A stretch of 14,172 nt of DNA, taken from positions 1 through 14,172 of the forward strand of contig JAHFEM010000007.1 of assembly GCA_023248505.1 (NCBI GenBank). Reading direction: 5' to 3'. The position numbers and the translations under genes were made by a program. The notes under the pieces were generated by a model. That model was not told the origin of the DNA and did no database searches. It saw only the letters and a program-made list of their open reading frames with translations. How positions within the stretch are numbered: the stretch's first letter is position 1; each line of letters begins with the position of its first letter. Below, in pieces: positions 1-6,612 of the stretch. Source of the stretch: Nitrospirota bacterium (lineage in GTDB: Bacteria; Nitrospirota; Nitrospiria; SBBL01; Manganitrophaceae).

Positions 1-229
1 CGGCATAGCCGTATTCGGGCCATGTGTGGATGGTCAGATGCGATTCCGCAATGACGACCACGCCGCTGATTCCAAAGGGGCTGAATTTATGGAACCGACT
101 TTCAATGATGGTGGCTTTCGCTTCCTTCGCAGCAGTTACCAGAATGTCTTCGATCTTCTTCAGGTCATTCAAAATCTTGGAGTTGCAATCTTTCAACTCA
201 ACCAGCAAGTGCGTCCCTAAAGCGTGCAC
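1..229 (-). CDS. speD: S-adenosylmethionine decarboxylase proenzyme, 5' part (truncated by window edge)
   Basis: SpeD decarboxylates S-adenosylmethionine to supply the aminopropyl donor for spermidine synthesis in the cytoplasm. The 76 codons present match the N-terminal region of bacterial class 1B enzymes: [10 protein letters not shown] at residues 3-12, the [14 protein letters not shown] block at 46-59 and [14 protein letters not shown] at 62-75. Glu62-Ser63 is the expected self-cleavage site, with Ser63 becoming the pyruvoyl cofactor, and His68 is the expected processing residue. The rest, including the catalytic cysteine region, lies beyond position 1. I chose the GTG at 229 because it places Glu62/Ser63/His68 at the numbering known for the Thermotoga enzyme and has an AAGGGGG ribosome-binding site 9 bases upstream; an in-frame TAA at 250-248 excludes a much longer start. 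The gene is divergent from the permease genes. Confidence 0.95.
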   Translation of the reverse strand, partial: MHALGTHLLVELKDCNSKILNDLKKIEDILVTAAKEAKATIIESRFHKFSPFGISGVVVIAESHLTIHTWPEYGYA

Positions 230-337
230 TCTATTTGCCCCCTTTCGTTATGGGTGGGGTGAATCCACCCCTTTTTGTTCGGTTGTTGGTCGTCTCACCT
301 CCTTTGCTCCTGGAGTCACAAAGTTATGATGAAATTT
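230..337 (-). promoter_or_regulatory. speD 5' leader with hairpin and possible leader peptide
   Basis: The predicted leader has a perfect 6-bp hairpin, GGGGTG/CACCCC with a 4-base loop (256-271). The CACCCC arm could instead pair with the AAGGGGG ribosome-binding site of speD just downstream (239-245), so two exclusive folds are possible. Further upstream is a consensus-like AAAGGAGGTGA. A GTG at 298-296 inside it opens a 16-codon frame (MRRPTTEQKGVDSPHP) ending with TAA at 250-248, preceded by another AGGAG. Control by leader translation or by folding is inference; the arms and frame are directly visible. Confidence 0.3.
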
Positions 338-343
338 TTTGTA

Positions 344-371
344 AATATATATTAATATTTATTTTTGTCAA
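344..371 (-). promoter_or_regulatory. Putative sigma-70 promoter of speD
   Basis: On the minus strand a perfect TTGACA (371-366) is followed by a 16-base A/T-only spacer and TATATT (349-344), five of six matches to the -10 consensus. Transcription would start near 337, giving a leader of about 108 bases before the speD GTG. The whole stretch is very AT-rich compared with the genes around it. Prediction from sequence only. Confidence 0.6.
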
Positions 372-606
372 GAATAAAAAATCACCACTAATTGGGGTCT
401 GCCGGCACTGTTCTGTCTATAGGTTGAGGTTTCTGACATTGCCCCCCATTTTCGAAAAGACCCGCTCGTTGAATAAAAGTTTATATCACATATCCACGGA
501 TATTCAATGCCGGATTTGGAATGAAATAGCGGTTTTTGAGAGTTATTAGGTCAAAAGAACGCTGCATTTGATTTCTAAAGATTGTTTTTGATAGCATACC
601 TAAAAT
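372..606. other. Intergenic region between speD and the permease operon
   Basis: No convincing gene was found here. It holds a perfect 6-bp inverted repeat with a 2-base centre, ATATCC-AC-GGATAT, at 490-503, which could be an operator. For the plus-strand permease gene the best promoter candidate is TTGATT (568-573), an 18-base spacer and TAGCAT (592-597). That would start transcription only two or three bases before the ATG at 607, giving a nearly leaderless message. Both are weak predictions. Confidence 0.3.
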
Positions 607-1578
607 ATGGTCCATTTTCTCTTCCAAAGGTCTTGGCAGTTTTTGATCTCGCTTCTTGGAATCACGCTCCTCACCTTTGTCCTCATTCATCTCGCTCCGG
701 GAGAGCCGACCGACCTTCAGACGACCCTCAATCCTAAAGTATCGGCGCAAGCCAGGGAAAACTTAAGAAGGCTCTACGGCTTGGACCGGCCGCTTCCTGT
801 TCAGTATCTCGATTGGCTCCGGCGCTTCGCCACCTTGGACCTGGGGCGCTCGTTTGTCGATGGGGAGCCGGTCTCGGAGAAGATCTGGGGCCGACTCCCC
901 ATTACGGTGACGATCAATCTACTCTCCCTGACGGTCATTGTACTTATCGCCTTCCCGATCGGGATTCTCTCGGCCACGCGCCAGGGCTCCTGGTTTGACA
1001 AGGCGACCACCCTCTTTGTCTATGTCGGTTTTGCCCTCCCGAGCTTCTGGCTTGCCTTGCTGCTGATGCTGCTCTTCAGCGTCTCTCTGGGATGGCTTCC
1101 CCTCTCCGGATATCAATCGCTGTCGGCGGCTCAGATGGCCCCGCTCGAGAGGCTGATCGACTGGGGGCGGCACCTTGTGCTGCCGGTCCTCACCGCTTCC
1201 CTCATCGGTCTGGCCGGTTATTCCCGTTATCTTCGGTCGGAGATGTTGGAGGTGATTCGTCAGGACTATATCCGGACGGCGCGGGCAAAGGGGCTCTCCG
1301 AGCGGCAGGTCGTTTACAAACACGCCCTGCGAAATGCCTTGATCCCGATCGTCACGCTGATGGGCCTGGAGCTGCCGGCGCTCATCGGCGGCAGCGTGAT
1401 CATTGAGACGATCTTCGCCATTCCGGGGATGGGGCAGCTTTCTTATCAAGCGGTCCTGGCCAGGGATTATCCGGTGGTCATGGGGCTGACGATGTTCGGC
1501 GCTGTTTTGACCCTGGCCGGTAATTTCCTGGCCGATCTCTCCTATGCCTGGATCAATCCGAGGGTGAGGCTTTCGTAG
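607..1578 (+). CDS. Dipeptide/oligopeptide ABC transporter permease, DppB/OppB family
   Basis: This is an inner-membrane permease subunit of a peptide-type ABC importer, 323 residues, the usual length. The N-terminus (RSWQFLISLLGITLLTFVLIHLAPGEP, read in two parts: helix about 11-30, then APGEP at 30-34) is typical of DppB. Further helices lie near 103-124, 135-165, 190-206, 247-270 and 286-313. The EAA loop that docks on the ATPase is at about 225-247 (ARAKGLSERQVVYKHALRNA), and the C-terminus INPRVRLS is characteristic. The ATG at 607 is the first possible start (TAA at 601-603) but has no Shine-Dalgarno sequence. It ends with TAG, 33 bases before the dppC-like gene, and the two form an operon. 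No ATPase or SBP gene is on this strand, so the substrate is unknown; peptides, nickel or opines are possible in this family. Confidence 0.93.
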   Translation: MVHFLFQRSWQFLISLLGITLLTFVLIHLAPGEPTDLQTTLNPKVSAQARENLRRLYGLDRPLPVQYLDWLRRFATLDLGRSFVDGEPVSEKIWGRLPITVTINLLSLTVIVLIAFPIGILSATRQGSWFDKATTLFVYVGFALPSFWLALLLMLLFSVSLGWLPLSGYQSLSAAQMAPLERLIDWGRHLVLPVLTASLIGLAGYSRYLRSEMLEVIRQDYIRTARAKGLSERQVVYKHALRNALIPIVTLMGLELPALIGGSVIIETIFAIPGMGQLSYQAVLARDYPVVMGLTMFGAVLTLAGNFLADLSYAWINPRVRLS

Positions 1579-1611
1579 GCAAAAGAGGAATGGAGAAGAG
1601 AGGATGCTTCG

Positions 1612-2514
1612 GTGAAAAATCCGGTCGAGGTCAAGGCGCCGGAGGACGTTTCTCGTGAACCCGGCCCCGCGCGGCTCTCTCACAAAGCCCTCGCCTGGCG
1701 GCGATTTAAGAGAAACCGGGTTGCCCTCTTCGGCGGCCTCATCGTTCTGGCCGTGACTCTGGTCGCTCTCCTGGCGCCGATCTTGGCGCCGTATGATCCC
1801 GATGGCATCAACATCGAAGAGATTCTCAGTCCGCCCAGCGTCCAACATCCGTTCGGAACCGATCCCCTGGGGCGGGATGTCCTCAGCCGCATCATCTGGG
1901 GGGCCCGGGTTTCCCTTTGGGTGGGGTTCGCGGCGGTGGGGATTGCGATTCTGATCGGAATGGCCGTCGGCGCCCTCGCCGGATTTTATGCGGGAGCGAT
2001 CGATTCATTTTTGATGCGCCTTGTCGATATCATGCTGGCGATCCCGACGTTCTTTCTGATTCTGGCGGTGATCGCGATTCTGGAGCCGTCGATCTGGAAC
2101 ATCATGATTGTCATCGGCCTGACCGGTTGGATGGGGGTGGCGCGCCTGGTCCGGGGGCAGTTTTTGGGGGTGAAAGAGATGGACTACGTGATCGCGGCGC
2201 GGGCCTTGGGCGCCCGCGATTTCCGATTGATCGTCCGCCACATCCTGCCGAATTCCCTCTCGCCGGTCTATGTCGCAGCCGTGCTGGGGGTGGCGGGGGC
2301 GATTCTCACGGAGTCCGCCCTCAGCTTTTTAGGGATCGGGGTTCAGCCGCCGAAGGCGAGCTGGGGGAGCATCCTGACGGCGGGGAAGGACAACATCGAG
2401 ATCGCTTGGTGGCTCTCGGTCTTCCCGGGGCTCGCGATCTTCGTCACCGTCCTCGGCTATAACCTCTTAGGCGAGGGGCTGCGCGACGCGCTCGATCCGA
2501 GGCTGAAGCTGTGA
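1612..2514 (+). CDS. Dipeptide/oligopeptide ABC transporter permease, DppC/OppC family
   Basis: Second permease subunit, partner of the preceding DppB-like protein; 300 residues, normal for the family. An N-terminal cytoplasmic stretch leads into WRRFKRNRVALFGG (29-42) and the first helix (about 38-60). Then come the family hallmark FGTDPLGRDVLSR (81-93), helices near 100-125, 135-155, 161-180, 217-238 and 266-287, the EAA loop at about 196-214 (ARALGARDFRLIVRHILPN) and the C-terminal RDALDPRLKL. The start is a GTG, supported by the ribosome-binding site AGAGGAT seven bases upstream. It ends with TGA just before an inverted repeat that separates it from the convergent DUF2383 gene. Coupling to the fused ATPase at 6613-8643 is a possibility, not shown. 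Confidence 0.93.
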   Translation: MKNPVEVKAPEDVSREPGPARLSHKALAWRRFKRNRVALFGGLIVLAVTLVALLAPILAPYDPDGINIEEILSPPSVQHPFGTDPLGRDVLSRIIWGARVSLWVGFAAVGIAILIGMAVGALAGFYAGAIDSFLMRLVDIMLAIPTFFLILAVIAILEPSIWNIMIVIGLTGWMGVARLVRGQFLGVKEMDYVIAARALGARDFRLIVRHILPNSLSPVYVAAVLGVAGAILTESALSFLGIGVQPPKASWGSILTAGKDNIEIAWWLSVFPGLAIFVTVLGYNLLGEGLRDALDPRLKL

Positions 2515-2516
2515 AA

Positions 2517-2594
2517 GGCCTGCGATTTCGGATTGCGGAATGCGGAGGGAGGGTCAAAAAATTTAATTCCGAAATCCGCGATCCGAAATCGGCC
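2517..2594. repeat. Imperfect inverted repeat between convergent genes
   Basis: The arms begin and end with GGCC and contain GATTTCGGAT followed by GCGGA and CGGA. The left arm is 2524-2546; the right arm, read on the minus strand, is 2590-2568. Over 23 positions only three mismatch. The loop is purine- and A/T-rich. It fills the space between two convergent stop codons, so it could act as a terminator in both directions. The modular GATTTCGGAT/GCGGA units also suggest a dispersed intergenic repeat family. There is no clean T-tract after either arm. Confidence 0.6.
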
Positions 2595-2602
2595 ATTGTT
2601 TT

Positions 2603-3070
2603 CTACGCTGCTTTCTTCAAACGCTCATATTCGGCTTGGCAATAGGCCAGGTGCCGACGCTCGTCCTGCAGTCCGCCCTGGACGTATTGGAGAATATCGG
2701 GCGGAAAGTTTTTCGTCGCGCCCTCTTCATAGGAGGAGACGGCCGACTGCTCATTGGAGACCATGGCGGAGAGGATCGCATCGGCCCCGCCCAGCTTAGA
2801 GATGGCGGTCCATCCTTTCCGAAGAACGCCGATGCCGCCCGGCTTTTTCTCGGGATCTCCCCCGTATTGCCGGACGAAGGGAGAGAGCTCCCGAACATGA
2901 CGCTCGTGATCGCCCCGGAATTGGGTAAAGGCCTCCCGCACGGTGGGATGGTTGCCGAGGCCGTCGATCGCCGTGTTATAAGCGCCGATGGCGTTGTGGT
3001 CGGTTTCGATTAAATCATTCAATGCGCTGACAATCTCGTCGTCGCGCATGATGGCGCCTTTGTATTCCAT
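2603..3070 (-). CDS. Ferritin-like DUF2383 / PA2169-family four-helix-bundle protein
   Basis: A 155-residue soluble protein without a signal peptide, resembling the DUF2383 ferritin-like family. It reads as four amphipathic helices, with acidic and histidine residues placed as in this fold: ETDHNAIGAY at 22-31, DHERHVREL at 54-62, NEQSAVSSYEEG at 106-117 and QDERRHLAYC at 135-144, which includes an ExxH. The family is commonly linked to stress and possibly metal binding; its exact function is not established. The ATG at 3070 is preceded by AAGGAGG at the ideal spacing, so it is preferred to the in-frame ATG seven codons later. It ends with TAG. It lies 31 bases after the YHS-domain gene on the same strand, so the two are probably co-transcribed. 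Confidence 0.85.
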   Translation of the reverse strand: MEYKGAIMRDDEIVSALNDLIETDHNAIGAYNTAIDGLGNHPTVREAFTQFRGDHERHVRELSPFVRQYGGDPEKKPGGIGVLRKGWTAISKLGGADAILSAMVSNEQSAVSSYEEGATKNFPPDILQYVQGGLQDERRHLAYCQAEYERLKKAA

Positions 3071-3101
3071 GTCGTTTCCTCCTTCTTTGTCGGTCCATTT
3101 G

Positions 3102-3254
3102 TTAGGCGGCTTTTATCAGGAGATACTTTTCTGGAATCTCGTGAAAGTGTTTCCGGCACGATTCGCTGCAGAAATAGTAAATCCTTCCCTCAAACTTCAA
3201 CGAGGTTGAAAGCTTCTCATCGATCAGGACCCCGCAAACAGGATCTCGGTTCAT
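3102..3254 (-). CDS. Small YHS-domain protein (50 aa)
   Basis: A short gene that is easily missed. The translation starts MNRDPVCGVLIDEKL and ends EIPEKYLLIKAA. It matches a complete YHS (TRASH-like) domain: DPVCG near the start, an aromatic strand GRIYYFC, and paired cysteines CSESC (Cys29, Cys33) with Cys7 as the third likely ligand, followed by F-H-x-x-P-x-KYL. YHS domains are small metal-binding modules, often attached to or beside metal-handling proteins, which fits the ferritin-like gene 31 bases downstream. The ATG is preceded by AGAGGAT at close spacing. The gene has no signal peptide. Its role as a metal sensor, chaperone or store cannot be told from sequence. Confidence 0.85.
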   Translation of the reverse strand: MNRDPVCGVLIDEKLSTSLKFEGRIYYFCSESCRKHFHEIPEKYLLIKAA

Positions 3255-3556
3255 TGCATCCTCTCTTAAATGATTGATGCAGGGCGCGGCCGATCCAATC
3301 GTAGAATGTCGGTCGAGTCGATTCTACTCCCGCATCGAAGAGAGTGATCCGCGCGCCAACAGGGTGCAAGTTCCATTCTGGTCCACAAGCACACTGTACA
3401 GAGTGCAATCGGGGTGCCGCCGTAAAGAGCAAATCAGACGGACCGGTTCAAGATTATTTATTGGAGCGGGGATAAAGAGAGCGCTTCTTGTGTCGGACTG
3501 ATCCACATCCGCCGGGAAGGGGAAGTGGAATGTGCCTTTTTTGCACAGCGGCGTTG
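3255..3556. other. Intergenic region upstream of the YHS operon
   Basis: About 300 bases between the SBP stop codon and the YHS-protein start; no gene I can support. It should hold the promoter of the YHS-DUF2383 pair, but no good -35/-10 pair stands out. At 3389-3406 there is an 18-bp palindrome with one mismatched pair, GCACACTGT-ACAGAGTGC, which has the look of a dimeric regulator site. A small stem TGTGC/GCACA at 3531-3547 follows the SBP gene but lacks a T-tract on the minus strand. Confidence 0.4.
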
Positions 3557-5182
3557 TTATGGTGCCGCCGGCCACTGCGTCTCGTTTTTGGAGATCTTCC
3601 ACTGAGGAAGGTTATACATGATTCCGATGGGCGAAGGCTCGACCCCTTTGAATCGCTTGTGGACGATCGGAAGCGCCATGGGATAGTACAAGAAGGTGTA
3701 GGGTTGGTCCTCCGAAATCAGCCGGTGAATCTGGCGGTAGATTTTCTTCCGCTCCTCTTGATTGCAGGTCTCCCTTCCTTGAATCAGGAGGTCATCGACC
3801 TGGGGATTCTGATAGGAGATGAAGTTGAACTCGCCCTCTTGGGTCTTGCTGGAGTGCCAGATGCTGTAGATGTCCGGATCGAGCCCGACTCCCCAGCCTA
3901 AAATAATTGCCTCGAATTGCTACTTATCGATAAATTGGTGCAGGAGGGTCTGCCACTCCAAGATCCGGATCTCGACCTGGATGCCGATCTGCTTCAGATC
4001 GCTCTGGATGATCTCCGCCGCTTTTGCGCGTTCCGCATTTCCTTGATTGGTCAGAAGCGTGAAGGCAAACGACTTCCCCCCTTTTTTAAGAAGACCGTCG
4101 TCCCCCACGCTCCAGCCGGCCTCCGCGAGGAGCGCTTTGGCTTTCTCACGGTCGTAATCAAGATCACGGACGCTTGGATCAAAGGCCCACGATTCGGGGA
4201 TGTAAGGACCGGTCGCAGGTTTTCCGAGCCCGAAGAGCACCCCCTGAATGATCGCGTTCTTGTTGATGGCATGGGTGAGCGCTTGGCGGACCCGCTTGTC
4301 CGAAAATTTCGGGTCCTGCAGGTTGTAACCCATATACGTATAACTCAGGGCCGGATAATTGAACTTGTTGAACGTTGTTTGAAAGAAGCGGTCGTCCGTC
4401 TGCTTCCGGTATTGGACCGGGGAGAGCCCCATCAGATCGATGTTCAGCGCCTTTAACTCCAGAAATTGGGTTGCCGTATCGGGAATGAGCCGGTAGACAT
4501 ACTCCTCGATCTCCGGCTTCCCTTCGAAAGCGTCGGGGTTGGCCTTCAGGACCACCTTTTGACCTGTGACCCATTCCGAGAACCGAAACGGACCGGTGCC
4601 GACCGGACGGCGATTGAAGGGATCGGTGTTGAGATCTTTCCCTTCGAGCAGATGTTGGGGAATCATCCCCATCCCCCAACTCTCCAGGCCGGGGGCGAAA
4701 GGCTCCTTGTAGGTGACGCGAACGGTATACCGATCCACTTTCTCGACCTTCTCCACCGTTTCAAAGTTGCCGCTGTAGGGGGTGACGATCTTCGGATCGA
4801 TGACCTTCTGATAGGTGAAGAGGACATCGTCGGCGGTGAACTCCGGGCCGTCGTGCCATGACACCCCCTTTCGGAGATGAAAGGTCGCCCAGCGGCAGTC
4901 GGGGGTTCTCTCGAATGATTCGGCCAGATCGCCCACGAGGCGAAGGGTCTTATCGTACTTGACCAGGCCGTTGAAGAGCAGACCGGTGATGTCTTGCGAA
5001 GCGCTGTCCGACGCCATCATCGGGATCAGCCGCTTCGGCTCGCCGATCGAGGCTTCGGTCAGCGCAGAGGGGTTCTTCGGTTCTTTGGGTTGCGTGCAGC
5101 TCCCGACGAATGCAAAGACCAGAAGGAAGAGACCGGCCCTTCCGAAGTGGGATAGAATCTTCCGGGTATTCCAGAAAGTCAT
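3557..5182 (-). pseudogene. Peptide-type ABC substrate-binding lipoprotein (SBP family 5), interrupted by an in-frame TAG
   Basis: This encodes an extracytoplasmic solute-binding protein of the DppA/OppA class. From the ATG at 5182 the protein has a lipoprotein signal peptide (helix 15-28, VGSC with Cys29), then typical family-5 blocks: FNGLVKYD near the start, FHLRKGVSWHDGPEFTADDV, PVGTGPF and a C-terminal lobe. At codon 421 (3922-3920) the frame reads TAG within FIDK-stop-QFEAIILGW. The same frame continues without any shift for 120 codons of unmistakable family sequence (GLDPDIYSIWHSS, QEERKKIYRQIH, PQWKIS) to TAA at 3557. The total of 541 codons is the normal family length. So it is either a recent nonsense mutation, a base error, or suppressed at some level. 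The start at 5182 fits the signal peptide and has GAAGGGG upstream; a start at 5284 would add 34 non-signal residues. The neighbouring permeases lack another SBP of their own. Confidence 0.85.
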
Positions 5183-5279
5183 CGGCCCCTTCTCACCCCT
5201 GCCGCCCGCGTCCATACTCCTTCCGCGGCATGAACCCGAAGGAGGGATCGTATTCCATCTACTCGAGTACGATGATCCT

Positions 5280-5309
5280 ATCATAACCGATTCGCTCGCG
5301 CACTTTCAG
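5280..5309 (-). promoter_or_regulatory. Weak candidate promoter for the interrupted SBP gene
   Basis: On the minus strand CTGAAA (5309-5304), an 18-base spacer and TATGAT (5285-5280) lie about 100 bases before the SBP start codon and downstream of the terminator of the PEP-CTERM gene. The SBP gene needs a promoter in 5183-5394 because of that terminator. The -10 is good, the -35 only fair. Confidence 0.25.
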
Positions 5310-5394
5310 CCTCTTCGAACCGACGTGCAGACGCGTCGGAGACGTCGACTTGGAAAGGTTTGGGCTTTAGCCGGGTTGCCGGGGAAGGGCGGTT

Positions 5395-5431
5395 AAAAAA
5401 TGCGGGGGCGGATTCTCTCGAACCCGCCCCC
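5395..5431 (-). terminator. Rho-independent terminator of the PEP-CTERM gene
   Basis: On the minus strand there is a GC-rich stem, GGGGGCGG (5404-5411) with CCGCCCCC (5424-5431), continued by TTC/GAA after one mismatch and closed by a TCTC-type loop. It is followed by GCA and a run of six T (5400-5395). It lies 36 bases after the stop codon of the gene at 5467-6339. Confidence 0.85.
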
Positions 5432-5466
5432 ATGGATTGATGAATGGGATGTTGAAAGAAAAAAGT

Positions 5467-6339
5467 TTAGCAGTTTTTCATTTTCCGAAGGAAGGGGAAG
5501 CCCATCAGGCCCGCACCGAGGAGGAGCAATGCGCTTGGCTCTGGAACGCTGGCGGTGACGCCGGCGAAATCGACCTCAAGGCGCTCGCTGTGGCTCCCTC
5601 CGAAGTTCTGGGAGTCGCCGATCCTAAAATAGCCGCCGGTGGCGGCCTGATCAAAAACGAAATAGAAGGCTTGATCGATCCCCGGTGCAACATCGTCGGT
5701 CCCGAAAGCGCCGGAAGCGAGAAGGGTCGAGGTGGTCGACGAATTGAACCCGTCAAAGAGCAGATCAGACTGCGTACACGTTGTGTTATAGCAATAGCGG
5801 AGCGAGAACGGATCCAACCCCGCATCTTCGAAAAGGACCAGCCCCGTGACGGCCACATTGGAGGTCGATGTGCGCAGCGTGACGGAGGCGCCGCTGGTGA
5901 AGTCGATATTGAGCGCGGCGTCCCCCGACTCGTTGACAAAGCCGGCGTCGTCGACCTTGGCGATCTCGCTATTCACGCGGGAGGCGAGCGCACTGGATGT
6001 AACCTCGTTGGGGTCGATGGTGCCCGTATGGGACTGATAGTAGAGGCGGTCGGTGATCTGGACCGGGAGCGGCCCGCCGATGGCCGTGGCGGATGTCGCC
6101 ACCCCTGAGCTGTTGAGCGTTAACTGAAATCCGGAGGTGCCGTTCAAAGAGAAGGGGGCTGTTGTGGTCGTGGTCGGCGAAGACCAGTCCGAGAGCAGGT
6201 AGGCTTGTGAAATGTTGAGCGCCCACGCCGGAGACGCCGAAGCAGCCCCGATCATCAAGGCGACGGCCGCGACGATCGCCGGCAACCGGGTGCCAAAGCG
6301 TTTCGGGCGGTGTTTTCGGGAAAGAGGTCGGTTAAGCAT
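5467..6339 (-). CDS. PEP-CTERM sorting-domain protein, secreted (hypothetical)
   Basis: A 290-residue exported protein. Residues 1-40 form a long signal peptide with a basic n-region (RKHRPKR), a hydrophobic helix (21-33) and an AWA cleavage site before Leu41. The mature part is rich in Ser, Thr, Gly and Asn, as in surface or matrix proteins, with few charged residues; I recognise no catalytic domain. The C-terminus is a classic PEP-CTERM tail: VPEP at 265-268, hydrophobic helix about 270-284, then RKMK. Such tails are cut and processed by an exosortase, which must be encoded elsewhere; these proteins are often tied to exopolysaccharide. The start at 6339 is supported by the signal peptide, with AGGA upstream. 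It has its own promoter and terminator, so it is a single-gene unit between the two transporter loci. A link to transport is not indicated. Confidence 0.85.
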   Translation of the reverse strand: MLNRPLSRKHRPKRFGTRLPAIVAAVALMIGAASASPAWALNISQAYLLSDWSSPTTTTTAPFSLNGTSGFQLTLNSSGVATSATAIGGPLPVQITDRLYYQSHTGTIDPNEVTSSALASRVNSEIAKVDDAGFVNESGDAALNIDFTSGASVTLRTSTSNVAVTGLVLFEDAGLDPFSLRYCYNTTCTQSDLLFDGFNSSTTSTLLASGAFGTDDVAPGIDQAFYFVFDQAATGGYFRIGDSQNFGGSHSERLEVDFAGVTASVPEPSALLLLGAGLMGFPFLRKMKNC

Positions 6340-6452
6340 GGTTTTATATTCCTGTCGTGTTAAAGGGGATCGCCCAGCGGGTCGAAAACTTATTCCGTGG
6401 GCCGTTGCGGCGCACTTTCAGGGTTCGAAGGAGATCAGACCGCATTGGGATA

Positions 6453-6482
6453 ATTCTACGTTATGCGCCGATTCATTGTCAA
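6453..6482 (-). promoter_or_regulatory. Putative sigma-70 promoter of the PEP-CTERM gene
   Basis: On the minus strand a perfect TTGACA (6482-6477), an 18-base spacer and TAGAAT (6458-6453, five of six consensus matches). The predicted start near 6446 gives a leader of about 107 bases before the ATG at 6339. Confidence 0.55.
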
Positions 6483-6513
6483 TTGGAATTCTGATTTTGT
6501 TTCAGCCTTTGTC

Positions 6514-6530
6514 ACATCTTTGTAAGATGT
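6514..6530. repeat. Perfect 7-bp inverted repeat upstream of the PEP-CTERM promoter
   Basis: ACATCTT and AAGATGT flank a TGT centre. The site ends about 30 bases upstream of the predicted -35 element, a position that suits an activator site. No T-tract follows on the minus strand, so it is not an obvious terminator for the ATPase gene that ends at 6613. Function unknown. Confidence 0.35.
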
Positions 6531-6612
6531 AAGGTCCGTTCGAGACGAAGCGCTTGTTCTTCACGAACGACGTCCGTTTTTCTCGGAAGACGCGTTCAGG
6601 GCTGTCCGCGAC

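Noticed and set aside
256..276. Hairpin GGGGTG/CACCCC followed by TTTTT as a plus-strand terminator
   Set aside because: There is no plus-strand gene upstream for it to end. It lies in the predicted leader of speD on the other strand, so a leader structure is the better reading.
3531..3547. TGTGC/GCACA stem as terminator of the interrupted SBP gene
   Set aside because: The stem is only five pairs and no T-tract follows on the minus strand; the T-run is in the loop on the opposite strand.
3324..3602. Minus-strand frame of 92 codons between the SBP and the YHS gene
   Set aside because: It starts inside the SBP 3' end, has no ribosome-binding site at a plausible start and resembles no family I know. 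A small gene here cannot be excluded but is not supported.
3488..3901. Plus-strand frame of 137 codons opposite the 3' part of the interrupted SBP
   Set aside because: The minus strand here encodes clear SBP family-5 C-terminal sequence in frame with the rest of the gene.
3920..3922. Genome-wide reassignment of TAG or pyrrolysine use
   Set aside because: TAG ends the dppB-like and DUF2383 genes in this window at positions that fit family lengths, and no pyl genes are visible.
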